The notes under the pieces are model-generated. The model did not search any database. It had not been told where the DNA came from and saw only the letters and a program-made list of their open reading frames with translations. Below, piece after piece: positions 7,500-15,160 of a stretch of DNA of 19,657 nt. The translations under genes and the position numbers were made by a program. This DNA is from Faecalimonas sp. (GTDB taxonomy: Bacteria > Bacillota_A > Clostridia > Lachnospirales > Lachnospiraceae): contig JAPFCT010000041.1 in assembly GCA_026169575.1 (NCBI GenBank), forward strand, positions 1 to 19,657, in the 5' to 3' direction. Every line of letters starts with the position of its first letter. Positions within the stretch are counted from its first letter, which is position 1.

Positions 7500-7528
7500 A
7501 TTTTATCATAGGAAAAAGAGCAGGTCAA
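7500..7528 (-). promoter_or_regulatory. Promoter of the fRMsr gene with overlapping palindrome
   Basis: On the minus strand TTGACC (7523-7528) and TAAAAT (7500-7505) are separated by exactly 17 bases. The near-perfect palindrome AATAACGTTATC (7491-7502) overlaps the -10 and the predicted start site, and could be an operator. A 5-bp inverted repeat, GCCGT/ACGGC at 7473-7485, lies in the leader. Confidence 0.7.
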
Positions 7529-7703
7529 AAGAGAATGGGCAGGTTTTTGTAGGCTTTCCGTTTGGAGTTAAAAAGGGGGATTTCTGTGTGGATGAAAGAG
7601 AAAAAGTGTGGAAAACAGCAGGGAGAAGAATAAAAACTGTGGAAAATCCGCATGAAATGATTTAAGGTAGTATCAAACCGATAGGAACAGATGGAGGATA
7701 AGT
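7529..7703. other. Spacer before the YaiI-family gene
   Basis: The full gap between the divergent genes at 7457 and 7704 is 246 bases. The left part holds the fRMsr promoter. In 7529-7703 I find no convincing plus-strand promoter. A 25-codon GTG-started frame at 7588-7665 lacks a good ribosome site. Confidence 0.5.
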
Positions 7704-8180
7704 ATGATTTTGGTAGATGCGGATGCATGTCCGGTTGTTTGCGTGATTGAACAGATCGCAGAGAAATATAAGGTTCCATGTAGTTTGTTTTGTGATACCA
7801 GCCATGTATTGTCGTCGGATTACAGCGAAGTGAAAGTGATCGGCGCAGGGGCGGATGCAGTCGACTTTGCGCTGATCGGAGCGTGCCGCCGGGGAGATAT
7901 CGTTGTGTCGCAGGATTACGGTGTTGCGGCGATGGCGCTTGGGAAGGGCGCTTATTGTGTACACCAGAGCGGAAGAGAGTATACTAATGAAAATATAGAC
8001 CGGCTTTTGATGGAACGGCATATGGCGAAGAAGGCAAGAAGGGCAAAGAGCAGACATCACCTGAAAGGCCCCGCCAGACGCACAGAGGAGGACGACAGAA
8101 GATTTGCAGAAGCATTCGAGCGAATCATAAAGAAGAGCCTGGATTACCAAAACAGCGTGGAGTATCAGAATGGCAGGTGA
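7704..8180 (+). CDS. YaiI/YqxD family protein (UPF0178, DUF188)
   Basis: This 158-residue protein matches the UPF0178 family from end to end. It begins with MILVDADACPV, keeps the conserved acidic residues of a PIN-like fold (DADACP, GADAVDFALI, DIVVSQDYGVA), has the family's HQSGREYTNENIDRLL, and ends in a basic, helical tail (RRAKSRHHLKGPARRTEEDD). The usual family length is about 150 residues. The acidic cluster suggests a metal-dependent nuclease-like site, but no reaction is established for this family. GGAGGATAAGT directly precedes the ATG. The next gene begins 19 bases after its stop, so the two are probably cotranscribed. Confidence 0.93.
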   Translation: MILVDADACPVVCVIEQIAEKYKVPCSLFCDTSHVLSSDYSEVKVIGAGADAVDFALIGACRRGDIVVSQDYGVAAMALGKGAYCVHQSGREYTNENIDRLLMERHMAKKARRAKSRHHLKGPARRTEEDDRRFAEAFERIIKKSLDYQNSVEYQNGR

Positions 8181-8199
8181 CAAATTGGAGGAAAAGGAA

Positions 8200-9378
8200 A
8201 TGAGCGGGGAACTTTTGGCGCATCTTGACGGGCTGCGGGAGGGAATGCCTCTGGCATTTTGGAGGCTCGCAGAGATTTTTCAATATCAGGTATTTGAAAT
8301 TTGCAAAGAGCCTTCTGAGAAAGAAGAAGCAGGCAGACAGAATTATCTGATCCCATATATGATGAATGATGCGATTGAGGATTATCTGATTTTAGAAAAC
8401 TGCAGAATTGTAGGAGAGGCAGCCACGGAGGAGCAGATGGGGGAACTGGAACTGTCTGCGAGGATTTCCGGGGAAGAAGGCAATTATGTGCTGGTTGTCC
8501 GGCAGAGAAGTCTGAGCTATGGGGAGGAAAATGTATTTACATTGTACTTTGAGACACTGAGGGAATGCAGAACCTGCTATCAGTATCATGCGATCGGACA
8601 TTTCTGGATGGAAGGCCAGGAGCAGTGGAGAAGGCTTGTCTACATGGCAGGGACGATCTACGATAAATTTGCCTATGTGGGGGAAGAAGTATGCACCGAA
8701 GGGGAATTAATGCTTCTGAGACTTGCAGAATTTGCACCATTTCGGAACTGGTCTCCGGTGCGGGAGTCGCTTGAGGAAAAGTATCCGGCGACTTATGAAG
8801 GGATTGACTGTATGGAGCAGTTTGCATTGCGGGCAGAAGACAAAGCGTATTTGCGGCTGCTATGGTTATATCGGAGAGTTCCGTCCAGATTTCTGGAGCG
8901 ATGTCTGACAAAAGCGCTGAGAAGTCCGAAGCGGGAACGGCTTTATGAGACGATTCTGTGGGCGATTGAGGCAGAATCAGGTACCTATGAAAAGCGTGAC
9001 TATGGGGCTGTCTTCCAAAAGGAGATAGAAGAGAAGCGAAAGCGGGCAGAAGAGAAACTGATCCAGAGTGGATTTGTGGGGACATACCCGGACTATCAGA
9101 ATGGAGAATTTACAGTCACCGTTGTGGAGGAACATCCATTTACAGTGATGGAGTGGGAGCATTTTCAGTTTCGGATTTACTATATGGTATCACAGGTGAA
9201 AAGAAAGGGCATATCAGGAAGAAGAAAAGAGAACAGCCTCCGCCAGAAAAAGGAGGGAGAAGGAGATGGCTGTGACTGGCTTCGGAATCAGGGATTTTTT
9301 CATGGAAAGGGAAGAAAAAGCTGGATTTTTACAGAAGATGGAGAAAATGTTGCAGACAGAATCCGCAAAAAGAGGTAA
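8200..9378 (+). CDS. Conserved protein of unknown function, possibly DUF3878
   Basis: This is a 392-residue soluble protein with no signal peptide or membrane helix. The open frame reaches back to 8170, inside the previous gene, but the ATG at 8200 has a GGAGG (8187-8191) 8 bases ahead and is preferred. The body is mixed alpha/beta with an aromatic-rich middle (CRTCYQYHAIGHFWME) and a conserved-looking region near the end (EEHPFTVMEWEHFQFRIYYM). I recall a Lachnospiraceae family DUF3878 of similar size and style, but cannot confirm it. After about residue 333 (from 9196) the sequence becomes basic and shadow-like (KRKGISGRRKENSLRQKKEG), while another frame over the same DNA reads as a better helical tail. 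A frameshift or an overlapping small gene is therefore possible. Function unknown. Confidence 0.72.
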   Translation: MSGELLAHLDGLREGMPLAFWRLAEIFQYQVFEICKEPSEKEEAGRQNYLIPYMMNDAIEDYLILENCRIVGEAATEEQMGELELSARISGEEGNYVLVVRQRSLSYGEENVFTLYFETLRECRTCYQYHAIGHFWMEGQEQWRRLVYMAGTIYDKFAYVGEEVCTEGELMLLRLAEFAPFRNWSPVRESLEEKYPATYEGIDCMEQFALRAEDKAYLRLLWLYRRVPSRFLERCLTKALRSPKRERLYETILWAIEAESGTYEKRDYGAVFQKEIEEKRKRAEEKLIQSGFVGTYPDYQNGEFTVTVVEEHPFTVMEWEHFQFRIYYMVSQVKRKGISGRRKENSLRQKKEGEGDGCDWLRNQGFFHGKGRKSWIFTEDGENVADRIRKKR

Positions 9379-9391
9379 AATAAAACAATAG
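9266..9391 (+). CDS. Possible 41-residue overlapping small protein or shifted C-terminus
   Basis: An ATG at 9266 in the +1 frame is preceded by two strong purine sites, AAGGAGGG and AAGGAG. It opens a 41-residue frame, beginning MAVTGFGIRDFFMEREEKAG, that outlasts the overlapping unknown gene by 13 bases. The peptide looks like a regular amphipathic helix. The same frame is open from 9200, so it could equally be the original C-terminus of the upstream protein after a one-base slip in the AAAA run at 9199-9202. Too short to decide. Confidence 0.35.
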   Translation: MAVTGFGIRDFFMEREEKAGFLQKMEKMLQTESAKRGKIKQ

Positions 9392-9460
9392 TACAAAAGA
9401 AGACGGTCGTAAAACTGGACAGAACCGTATGATCTATAAAATGACTAGGAGAAGACAGAT

Positions 9461-10102
9461 ATGGCAAAGACGAAAAAACAGAAACTGGCGCTGGAAGTGA
9501 TCGAGCGTCTGAAAAAGGAATATCCGGACGCAGAGTGTACGCTGGACTACGATCAGGCATGGAAGCTTCTGATCGGTGTGAGGCTGGCGGCACAGTGTAC
9601 CGATGAGCGAGTGAACATTGTTGTGGAGAAATTGTATGAGAAATTCCCGGATGTGGATGCACTGGCGTCAGCGGACGTGGCAGAGATCGAGGAGATCGTC
9701 CGCCCGTGTGGTCTTGGAAAAAGCAAGGCGAGGGACATCAGCGCCTGCATGAAGATTTTAAAAGAACAGTATGATGGACAGATCCCAAAGACGTTTGAGG
9801 AACTTCTGAAGCTCCCGGGAGTTGGGCGAAAGAGTGCGAATCTGATCATGGGGGATGTATTTGGAGAACCGGCGATCGTCACAGATACGCATTGTATCCG
9901 CCTTGTAAACCGGATCGGTCTGGTCGATGGTATCAAGGAGCCAAAGAAAGTAGAGATGGAACTCTGGAAGATCATTCCTCCGGAAGAAGGCAGTGATTTC
10001 TGCCACAGACTGGTGTACCATGGAAGAGAAGTATGTACGGCCCGGACGAAGCCGTACTGCGACAGATGCTGTCTGGCAGATATCTGCGCAAAGAAAATTT
10101 AG
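9461..10102 (+). CDS. nth: Endonuclease III, DNA glycosylase/AP lyase
   Basis: This base-excision-repair enzyme removes oxidised pyrimidines and cleaves at abasic sites. At 213 residues it has the family length. The helix-hairpin-helix LLKLPGVGRKSANLIMG contains the catalytic lysine K124, and VTDTH contains the catalytic aspartate D142. The C-terminal [4Fe-4S] cluster cysteines are C192, C200, C203 and C209. Spacing is C-x7-C-x2-C-x5-C, one residue longer in the first loop than the classic x6. AGGAG lies just ahead of the ATG at 9461. msrA follows after 27 bases with its own strong ribosome site, so the two form an oxidative-damage-repair pair that ends at one terminator. Confidence 0.95.
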   Translation: MAKTKKQKLALEVIERLKKEYPDAECTLDYDQAWKLLIGVRLAAQCTDERVNIVVEKLYEKFPDVDALASADVAEIEEIVRPCGLGKSKARDISACMKILKEQYDGQIPKTFEELLKLPGVGRKSANLIMGDVFGEPAIVTDTHCIRLVNRIGLVDGIKEPKKVEMELWKIIPPEEGSDFCHRLVYHGREVCTARTKPYCDRCCLADICAKKI

Positions 10103-10129
10103 AGTTGTAACCGGAAAAAGGAGAGAGCA

Positions 10130-10639
10130 ATGAAGAATACAATTTATCTTGCAGGAGGATGCTTCTGGGGTGTTCAGGCATATATGAAGAAGCTGCCGGG
10201 GATTCTGGAGACAGAGGCCGGGTATGCAAACGGGAATACAGTCAATCCATCCTATGAGGAAGTCTGCAAAAAGAACACGGGGCATGCGGAGACAGTGCGC
10301 GTAGTCTATGAGGAGGAGACGATTTCACTGGAGATCATTCTTTGTGCGTTTTTTAAAGTGGTAGATCCGACACAGCTGAACCGACAAGGAGGAGATGTGG
10401 GGACACAATATCGCAATGGTGTCTTCTATGAGCGGGAAGAAGACCGTTCTGTGATTGAAAATGTGGTGGAACGTCTGCGGGAAAGCTACCGGGAGCCGGT
10501 TGTGACAGAAATTAAAAGACTGGAGAATTTCTATCCGGCAGAAGCATATCATCAGGATTACCTCGATAAAAATCCGGGAGGATACTGTCATATCAATCTG
10601 TTTGACGCAGAGGCATTCATCGAGGAATACTTTCATTAA
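10130..10639 (+). CDS. msrA: Peptide-methionine (S)-S-oxide reductase MsrA
   Basis: This enzyme reduces the S-epimer of methionine sulfoxide in proteins. The signature GGCFWG near the N-terminus gives the catalytic cysteine C11, and Y32, E44 and D89 neighbourhood motifs (EAGYANG, SYEEVC, QGGDVGTQYRNGVFY) line the site. C153 in GGYCHI is placed to act as the resolving cysteine. HAETVRV and YHQDYL are also conserved. At 169 residues it is a stand-alone MsrA with no MsrB domain fused. AAAGGAGAGAG precedes the ATG. It is cotranscribed with nth. Together with the fRMsr gene nearby, the region covers S-oxides in protein and the free R-oxide, but no MsrB is present in the window. Confidence 0.96.
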   Translation: MKNTIYLAGGCFWGVQAYMKKLPGILETEAGYANGNTVNPSYEEVCKKNTGHAETVRVVYEEETISLEIILCAFFKVVDPTQLNRQGGDVGTQYRNGVFYEREEDRSVIENVVERLRESYREPVVTEIKRLENFYPAEAYHQDYLDKNPGGYCHINLFDAEAFIEEYFH

Positions 10640-10651
10640 AAAGCAACAGTT

Positions 10652-10687
10652 TATGCACGAATCTGAACCATTCGTGCATATTTTTTT
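10652..10687 (+). terminator. Rho-independent terminator after nth-msrA
   Basis: TATGCACGAAT at 10652-10662 pairs perfectly with ATTCGTGCATA at 10670-10680 across a 7-base loop. Seven Ts follow at 10681-10687. Confidence 0.95.
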
Positions 10688-10783
10688 CAGGTTCCGGAAA
10701 GTATGGTAAAGTTTTAACTGGTGAAATGTTGAAAAGTACCGGAAAAGGAAACAAAAAGACCGCAAAGAGAGGAGAAATCTGTC

Positions 10784-11722
10784 ATGGCAGACAACAGAAA
10801 AGAAGGCAGGAAAAACAGACGGCAGAGGAAGCAAAGTACGAATGGAAAACAGAGAAGAACGAACGGTGTGATCAGAAATCTGATCTATATCTTTGCTCCC
10901 GTTGTCAGGGAACGGCCGGAGTATCTGCTCCATATGGGACTTGAGGCGGCGCTCTATGTGCTTCTGCCGCTTCTGGGGGCAGCTGCGAGTTCCCTGGTAG
11001 TTTCCATGCTCGGGGATGGGACGGCATTTCCGGTGATGGCAGGCGCCATTTTTGCGGTGTTTGGGATCTATGGGCTGACCGGATGGCTGCACACCTATTA
11101 TCACATGATCAATGTGTCGGCGGGGATGGATATCCGGATTTCGTATCATCAGAGAAAGGTCAATGCAAAATTTTCTCAAGTTTCGATGGAGGTGTATGAA
11201 GATGACAACATGTGGCAGCTGGCAGAAAAAAGCAATCAGGCATTGTGGAATAACAGTGTGGGACTGGGCGGCATGGTGTCCTGCTTTCAGACACTCTGTG
11301 CGAACATACTTGGTCTGATCGTGTATATGCTGATCATCGGCGGCGTGGATCCGAAGATGGTTGTGATGCTTGTCGGACTTTCGCTGATCAATGCGGCGGT
11401 TGCGGCAGCGTCAAAAAGGGTGTATGAGAAGAACAGAGATAAGCTTGCAGGGAATCTTCAGATACAGCGGTATCTGGACGGGGTAGTCGATCATGTGCAG
11501 GGCGGAAAAGATATCCGCGTGTTCGGACTTTCGGACTGGCTGATCGGAAAATATGACAGAGCGATCAGGGAGAACCGTAAATATCTCCGCAAATATCATA
11601 TTGTCTGTTTCCTGTCGGACGTAACAGAGGTCACGATGGCAGCGGTGCGGGATCTGATATGCTGTCTCTATCTGATCTCGCTGCTTCAAATGGGGCGGGA
11701 AAATCAACGCTGGTCAAGCTGA
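10784..11722 (+). pseudogene. ABC exporter half 1, membrane-domain remnant (truncated)
   Basis: This is the N-terminal part of a fused membrane-ATPase ABC exporter. GAGGAG stands 9 bases before the ATG at 10784. A basic N-terminal 35 residues is followed by five recognisable membrane segments, around LEAALYVLLPLLGAAASSL, FPVMAGAIFAVFGIYGL, ANILGLIVYMLIIG, KMVVMLVGLSLINAAVAA and VRDLICCLYLISLL. The expected sixth helix and the linker are missing. After ISLLQ the frame runs on for 10 out-of-frame residues to a stop at 11722, because the DNA jumps directly into the Walker A region of the ATPase domain in another frame. By alignment with the neighbouring exporter about 105 codons are gone. The remnant alone could not transport. 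An assembly error is possible but less simple than a deletion. Confidence 0.85.
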
Positions 11723-12348
11723 TCCTCGGCTTATATCTCCCGACAGAAGGAACTGTTTATGTCAATGGGATTGATACAAGAGAGCTCAACGCCCATGAAT
11801 ACTTCAGACAGATCGCGGCGATCTTCCAGGATCAGATGATCATGTCCTACTCCGTTGCGGAAAACGTGGCGCTCTCAGAAGTCTGGGATGAGGAGTTGGT
11901 CTGGGAAGTTCTTGGGAAGGCAGGTTTGGAAGAGAAGATCCGAAGTCTGCCGAAGGGACTTCTGACTTGTCTCGGAAAGGATATCGAGGAGGATGGGATC
12001 TATCTGTCAGGAGGAGAAATACAGAAACTCCTTCTGGCGAGAGCGCTGTACCGCAGACCGAAGCTGATGCTGCTTGATGAGCCGACAGCGGCGCTCGATG
12101 CGATCGCGGAGCAGAGGATCTATGAAATTTACCGGGATACACTGGAGGGGGCAGGCAGCATCTTTATCTCTCACAGACTTGCCTCCACAAGGTTCTGTGA
12201 TCGGATCCTGCTTCTTGCGGAGGGAAGGATCAAAGAGCGGGGGACACACGAAGAGCTGATGGAGCTTGGGGGAACTTACGCAAAACTGTTTCAGATACAG
12301 AGTAAATATTATCAGAAGGGGGCAAAGGCAGATGGAGCAGATGCATAA
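11659..12348 (+). pseudogene. ABC exporter half 1, ATP-binding-domain remnant
   Basis: This is the C-terminal part of the same broken gene, about 220 residues of ABC ATPase from the middle of Walker A onward. The P-loop reads ASNGAGKST: the core GKST is kept but the first glycine and the strand before it are lost at the deletion junction (11681-11695). Downstream motifs are intact: Q-loop AIFQDQ, signature LSGGEIQK, Walker B LMLLDEPTAALD and H-loop FISHRLAS. The ATG at 11659 is only the first methionine of the open frame; it lies in former membrane-domain DNA and has no ribosome site. The frame differs from the membrane part, which implies a deletion length not divisible by three. The end overlaps the next exporter gene by 17 bases, the coupling expected of a heterodimeric pair. 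Confidence 0.85.
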
Positions 12349-13474
12349 AATGATGGTAAAAGAAATGTGGCAGTTCTGTCTGTTTCAGGCGAAAGAATAT
12401 AAGATCCTGAAAGTAGTTCTGATCCTCGGAGCGTTTTCTGCCGCCTCCATCGCCTATGTGAACAGTTTTCTCTATGCGCAGGTGCTAAACGCGCTGTTAG
12501 AGGAGCAGTACCGGGCGGCGGCTGTACTGGCAGTGAAACTGGTGGGCGCAGTCTGGGTCATCAGTCTGATCGCGAAAGCATGTAGAAGGATCTTTGAACA
12601 TTACATTGAGCCGAGCCAGGAGGCGACGAAAAAGCGGACGGCAAGGAAAGCATTCCGGATGGAGTTTGAAGAGATTGAAAAAGAACAGACGATGGAAAAA
12701 TTCAGAAAAACCCAGCTGGGAGAGCGTGGACATGGAGGGGTGCGGGTACAGCTGGAGCGGATCTACGAGTATTTTGTCAACGGTGCGCAGGTAGTGATTG
12801 CATCTGGATTTATGGTTCTGCTTCTGGTGCATTCGGACCTTTCCAGAGAAGGAGTCTGGTTCTTTCTGCTTACAACGGGATGTATGCTGGTTCTTTTTGC
12901 AGGGGCATTTCTGTTTGGAAAATGGGTTTCTGGGAAGGTTCAGGAATTGTCTGCCAGGATGAACGAAAGAGGGGATCACAGCAACGCGGTCGGAGGATAT
13001 ATAGGGGTACTGTATGGCGAGAAGGCAGCGAAAGAAGTAAGGATCTGTCAGATGCGGGATTACCTTATGAAAAAGTATCAGGTGCTCTGCGATAGCTGCA
13101 AAGCAGACTATGCGTGGGAGAAACAAAGGGCAGGATATACCGGGGCAGTTGTATTTGTGGTGGAACTTCTTGCCGGGGCGGCGTATGTATATATTTCGCT
13201 GAAGGTGATGACGGGCAGTGTCCGGATCGGGGATGTGATTATGTATGCGGGGGCGGTCATCACAATGATGGACAGTGTCCGTGAGATGATGAGTCTCCGT
13301 GTACAGATTGATCATTCAAATGGATATCTGAAGACGTATGAAGCATTTATCCGTCTGCCCAATATGCACATTATGACGGCACGCTCCCGATCGAGAAGCG
13401 GGACGACAATCAGTATGAACTGGAATTTTCCCATGTTTCTTTTCGCTATCCCGGAACAGAGAAGGATATTTTAA
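12332..13474 (+). pseudogene. ABC exporter half 2, membrane domain ending at a frameshift
   Basis: This is the membrane domain of the second exporter subunit. The ATG at 12332 (MEQMHKMM) is preferred, with an AAGGGGG tract upstream; the open frame extends back to 12266 inside the preceding gene. Typical membrane segments include ILGAFSAASIAYVNSFLYAQ, AVLAVKLVGAVWVISLIA, VIASGFMVLLLV, FFLLTTGCMLVLFAGAFLFG, VFVVELLAGAAYVYISL and GDVIMYAGAVITMM. The protein sequence is sensible to LPNMH near 13369, then turns to nonsense (TARSRSRSGTTIS) and stops at 13474. The correct continuation, YDGTLPIEKRDD, starts at 13372 in another frame. If joined, the protein would be about 617 residues, a normal fused exporter length. 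Confidence 0.85.
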
Positions 13475-14187
13475 GGGACATCAGTCTGAAATTTGAGATT
13501 GGGACGACGATGGCGCTGGTCGGCAGAAATGGAGCTGGAAAGACGACGCTGATCAAGCTTCTGCTCCGGTTTTATGAGCCGACAGAAGGAAGGATCACGC
13601 TTAACGGGATCGATATCGGGAAGTATGATTACGATGAGTATATGCAGATCTTCTCGGTTGTTTTTCAGGATTTTGAACTGTACCATTTTGAACTGGATGA
13701 AAATATCGCGGGATCCGAACATGTGGATGAGGCGCGCGTCCGGGAAGTGATCCGGCAGGTGGGACTGCAGGAGCGGGTGGAGAAGATGAAAGACGGGATC
13801 CACACGCGGCTCTATTATGAAACCGGAGAGGGGGAGATTCTGTCTGGCGGGGAGGCGCAGAAAGTAGCGATCGCGAGGGCGCTCTATAAGGATGCACCGT
13901 TTGTGATCCTCGATGAACCGACGGCGGCATTAGACCCGGTGGCGGAAGTAGAGATCTATGAAAATTTCGATCAGATGGTCAAAGATAAGACTGCCATCTA
14001 CATTTCGCACCGGATGAGCAGCTGTAAATTCTGTGACCGGATCGTTGTGCTGCATGAAGGGGAAATTGCGGAAAGCGGAACCCATGAGGAGCTTCTTGCA
14101 CAGCGGGGAGAATATTTTAATCTGTATCAGGCGCAGGCAAAATATTATGTGGAAGAAAAAGAAGCAGGCGAAGAGCGGATTTTTTGA
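13372..14187 (+). pseudogene. ABC exporter half 2, ATP-binding domain after the frameshift
   Basis: This is a complete ABC ATPase domain in the frame after the shift. It reads from YDGTLPIEKRDD and FSHVSFRYPGTEKDIL, an A-loop region with the aromatic tyrosine, into Walker A VGRNGAGKTT, Q-loop VVFQDFELY, signature LSGGEAQK, Walker B FVILDEPTAALD and H-loop IYISHRMSS. The first in-frame methionine is at 13510, too late to keep the whole domain, and no ribosome site precedes it. The shift is most simply a duplicated CA in CACA at 13367-13370: removing one CA restores PNMHYDGTLP. It could be a true mutation, a sequencing error or a programmed slip. The gene is followed by a shared terminator. Confidence 0.87.
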
Positions 14188-14225
14188 GGAGAAGAAAAAA
14201 TGGGGAGAAAAAACGTACTTAATAG

Positions 14226-14261
14226 AAAAATCGCCCGGACGTGAAGTCTGAGCGATTTTTT
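14226..14261. terminator. Bidirectional terminator between the ABC genes and nagB
   Basis: AAAAATCGC at 14226-14234 pairs with GCGATTTTT at 14252-14260, and the stem continues inward to GAC/GTC with one mismatch and one wobble pair. An A-run on the left and a T-run on the right let it work for both converging transcripts. Confidence 0.88.
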
Positions 14262-14278
14262 AGTACAAGGAATGAGGA

Positions 14279-15010
14279 TTATAAACTGACTTTTGATAAA
14301 GCTGCCTCGTCACCTACAACAGTCACATCCGGGTGCATCTGTAAGATAGAAGCCGGAACATGTGGTGTCACCGGTCCGAAGAACGCTTTTTCAACGATAT
14401 CTGCTTTGTCAGCGCCGCTTACGACAACGACGATCTTTTTCGCTTTCATGATTGTTCCGATTCCCATTGTGTAAGCTTGTCTCGGAACATCGTCGATGGA
14501 TGCGAAGAATCTCTTGTTCGCCTCGATCGTACTTTCCTGAAGGTCTACGCAGTGTGTTGTCTTTGCAAAGTCATCCGCCGGTTCGTTGAAACCGATATGT
14601 CCGTTGTGACCAAGTCCGAGAAGCTGGAGGTCCTGGCCGCCGAGAGAAGCGATCAGCGCTTCGTAATCTGCACATTCTTTTTCGCTGTCTTCGATCATAC
14701 CGTTTGGAACATGTGTATTTTCCTTATCGATGTTGACGTGATCAAATAAATTGTTGTTCATGAAATAGTAGTAGCTCTGATCATTGTCGCGAAGAAGTCC
14801 TTTGTATTCATCTAAGTTCACCGTAGTGACCTGAGAAAAATCAAGATCTCCGTTGTTATATTTCTCGATGAGCTGTTTGTATGTGCCGATCGGGGAAGAA
14901 CCGGTTGCAAGTCCGAGTACACAGTCCGGTTTTGTGATGATCTGCGCAGCGATGAGGTTGGCTGCTTTCTGGCTCATCTGGTCGTAATCTTTCATTTTGA
15001 AAATCTTCAT
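14279..15010 (-). CDS. nagB: Glucosamine-6-phosphate deaminase
   Basis: This enzyme converts glucosamine-6-phosphate to fructose-6-phosphate and ammonia, feeding amino sugars into glycolysis. The start at 15010 is set by GGAGG 8 bases upstream on the minus strand; the open frame extends further but into the promoter. At 243 residues it matches the short Gram-positive NagB. Motifs are LGLATGSSP (phosphate loop, residues 32-40), VNLDEY with the catalytic D67, and LGLGHNGHIGFNEP with H138 and E143; N136 replaces the Asp of E. coli, as in Bacillus NagB. AYTMGIGTIMKAKKI and the PHVPASILQMH segment are also conserved. It stands alone here: nagA and a PTS gene are absent from the window. A shared terminator lies 18 bases past its stop. 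Confidence 0.96.
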   Translation of the reverse strand: MKIFKMKDYDQMSQKAANLIAAQIITKPDCVLGLATGSSPIGTYKQLIEKYNNGDLDFSQVTTVNLDEYKGLLRDNDQSYYYFMNNNLFDHVNIDKENTHVPNGMIEDSEKECADYEALIASLGGQDLQLLGLGHNGHIGFNEPADDFAKTTHCVDLQESTIEANKRFFASIDDVPRQAYTMGIGTIMKAKKIVVVVSGADKADIVEKAFFGPVTPHVPASILQMHPDVTVVGDEAALSKVSL

Positions 15011-15052
15011 GATATTTTCCTCCAGTTCAAATTGTTTTAAATTAGAAAGTTG

Positions 15053-15097
15053 TACTTCATATACTTCAAATGTAACAAAACAGCATTGGAAAAGCAA
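15053..15097 (-). promoter_or_regulatory. Candidate nagB promoter with tandem repeats
   Basis: On the minus strand TTGCTT (15092-15097) and TACATT (15069-15074) are 17 bases apart. Two copies of TGAAGTA (15062-15068 and 15053-15059) lie one turn apart, at a 9-base period, just downstream of the -10, where a repressor could bind. The -10 is only a moderate match. Confidence 0.42.
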
Positions 15098-15126
15098 GTC
15101 TTTACAGATGAAACGTCATAAAAGTA

Positions 15127-15148
15127 CAAAAAAATCTGCAATCAGACA
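15127..15148 (-). terminator. Weak terminator candidate after the methyltransferase gene
   Basis: On the minus strand GTCTG pairs with CAGAT (with a G-U pair) over a 4-base loop, and seven Ts follow. The stem is short, so efficiency is doubtful. Confidence 0.35.
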
Positions 15149-15160
15149 ACGGCTGCGGGA

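Noticed and set aside
7588..7665. GTG-started 25-codon frame ahead of the YaiI-family gene
   Set aside because: Spacing to the AAAGGGGG tract is poor and the peptide is unrecognisable; treated as non-coding spacer.
12497..13315. 272-codon minus-strand frame opposite the second ABC gene
   Set aside because: It is antisense to clear membrane-domain coding sequence; His/Arg/Pro-rich composition is typical of a reverse shadow.
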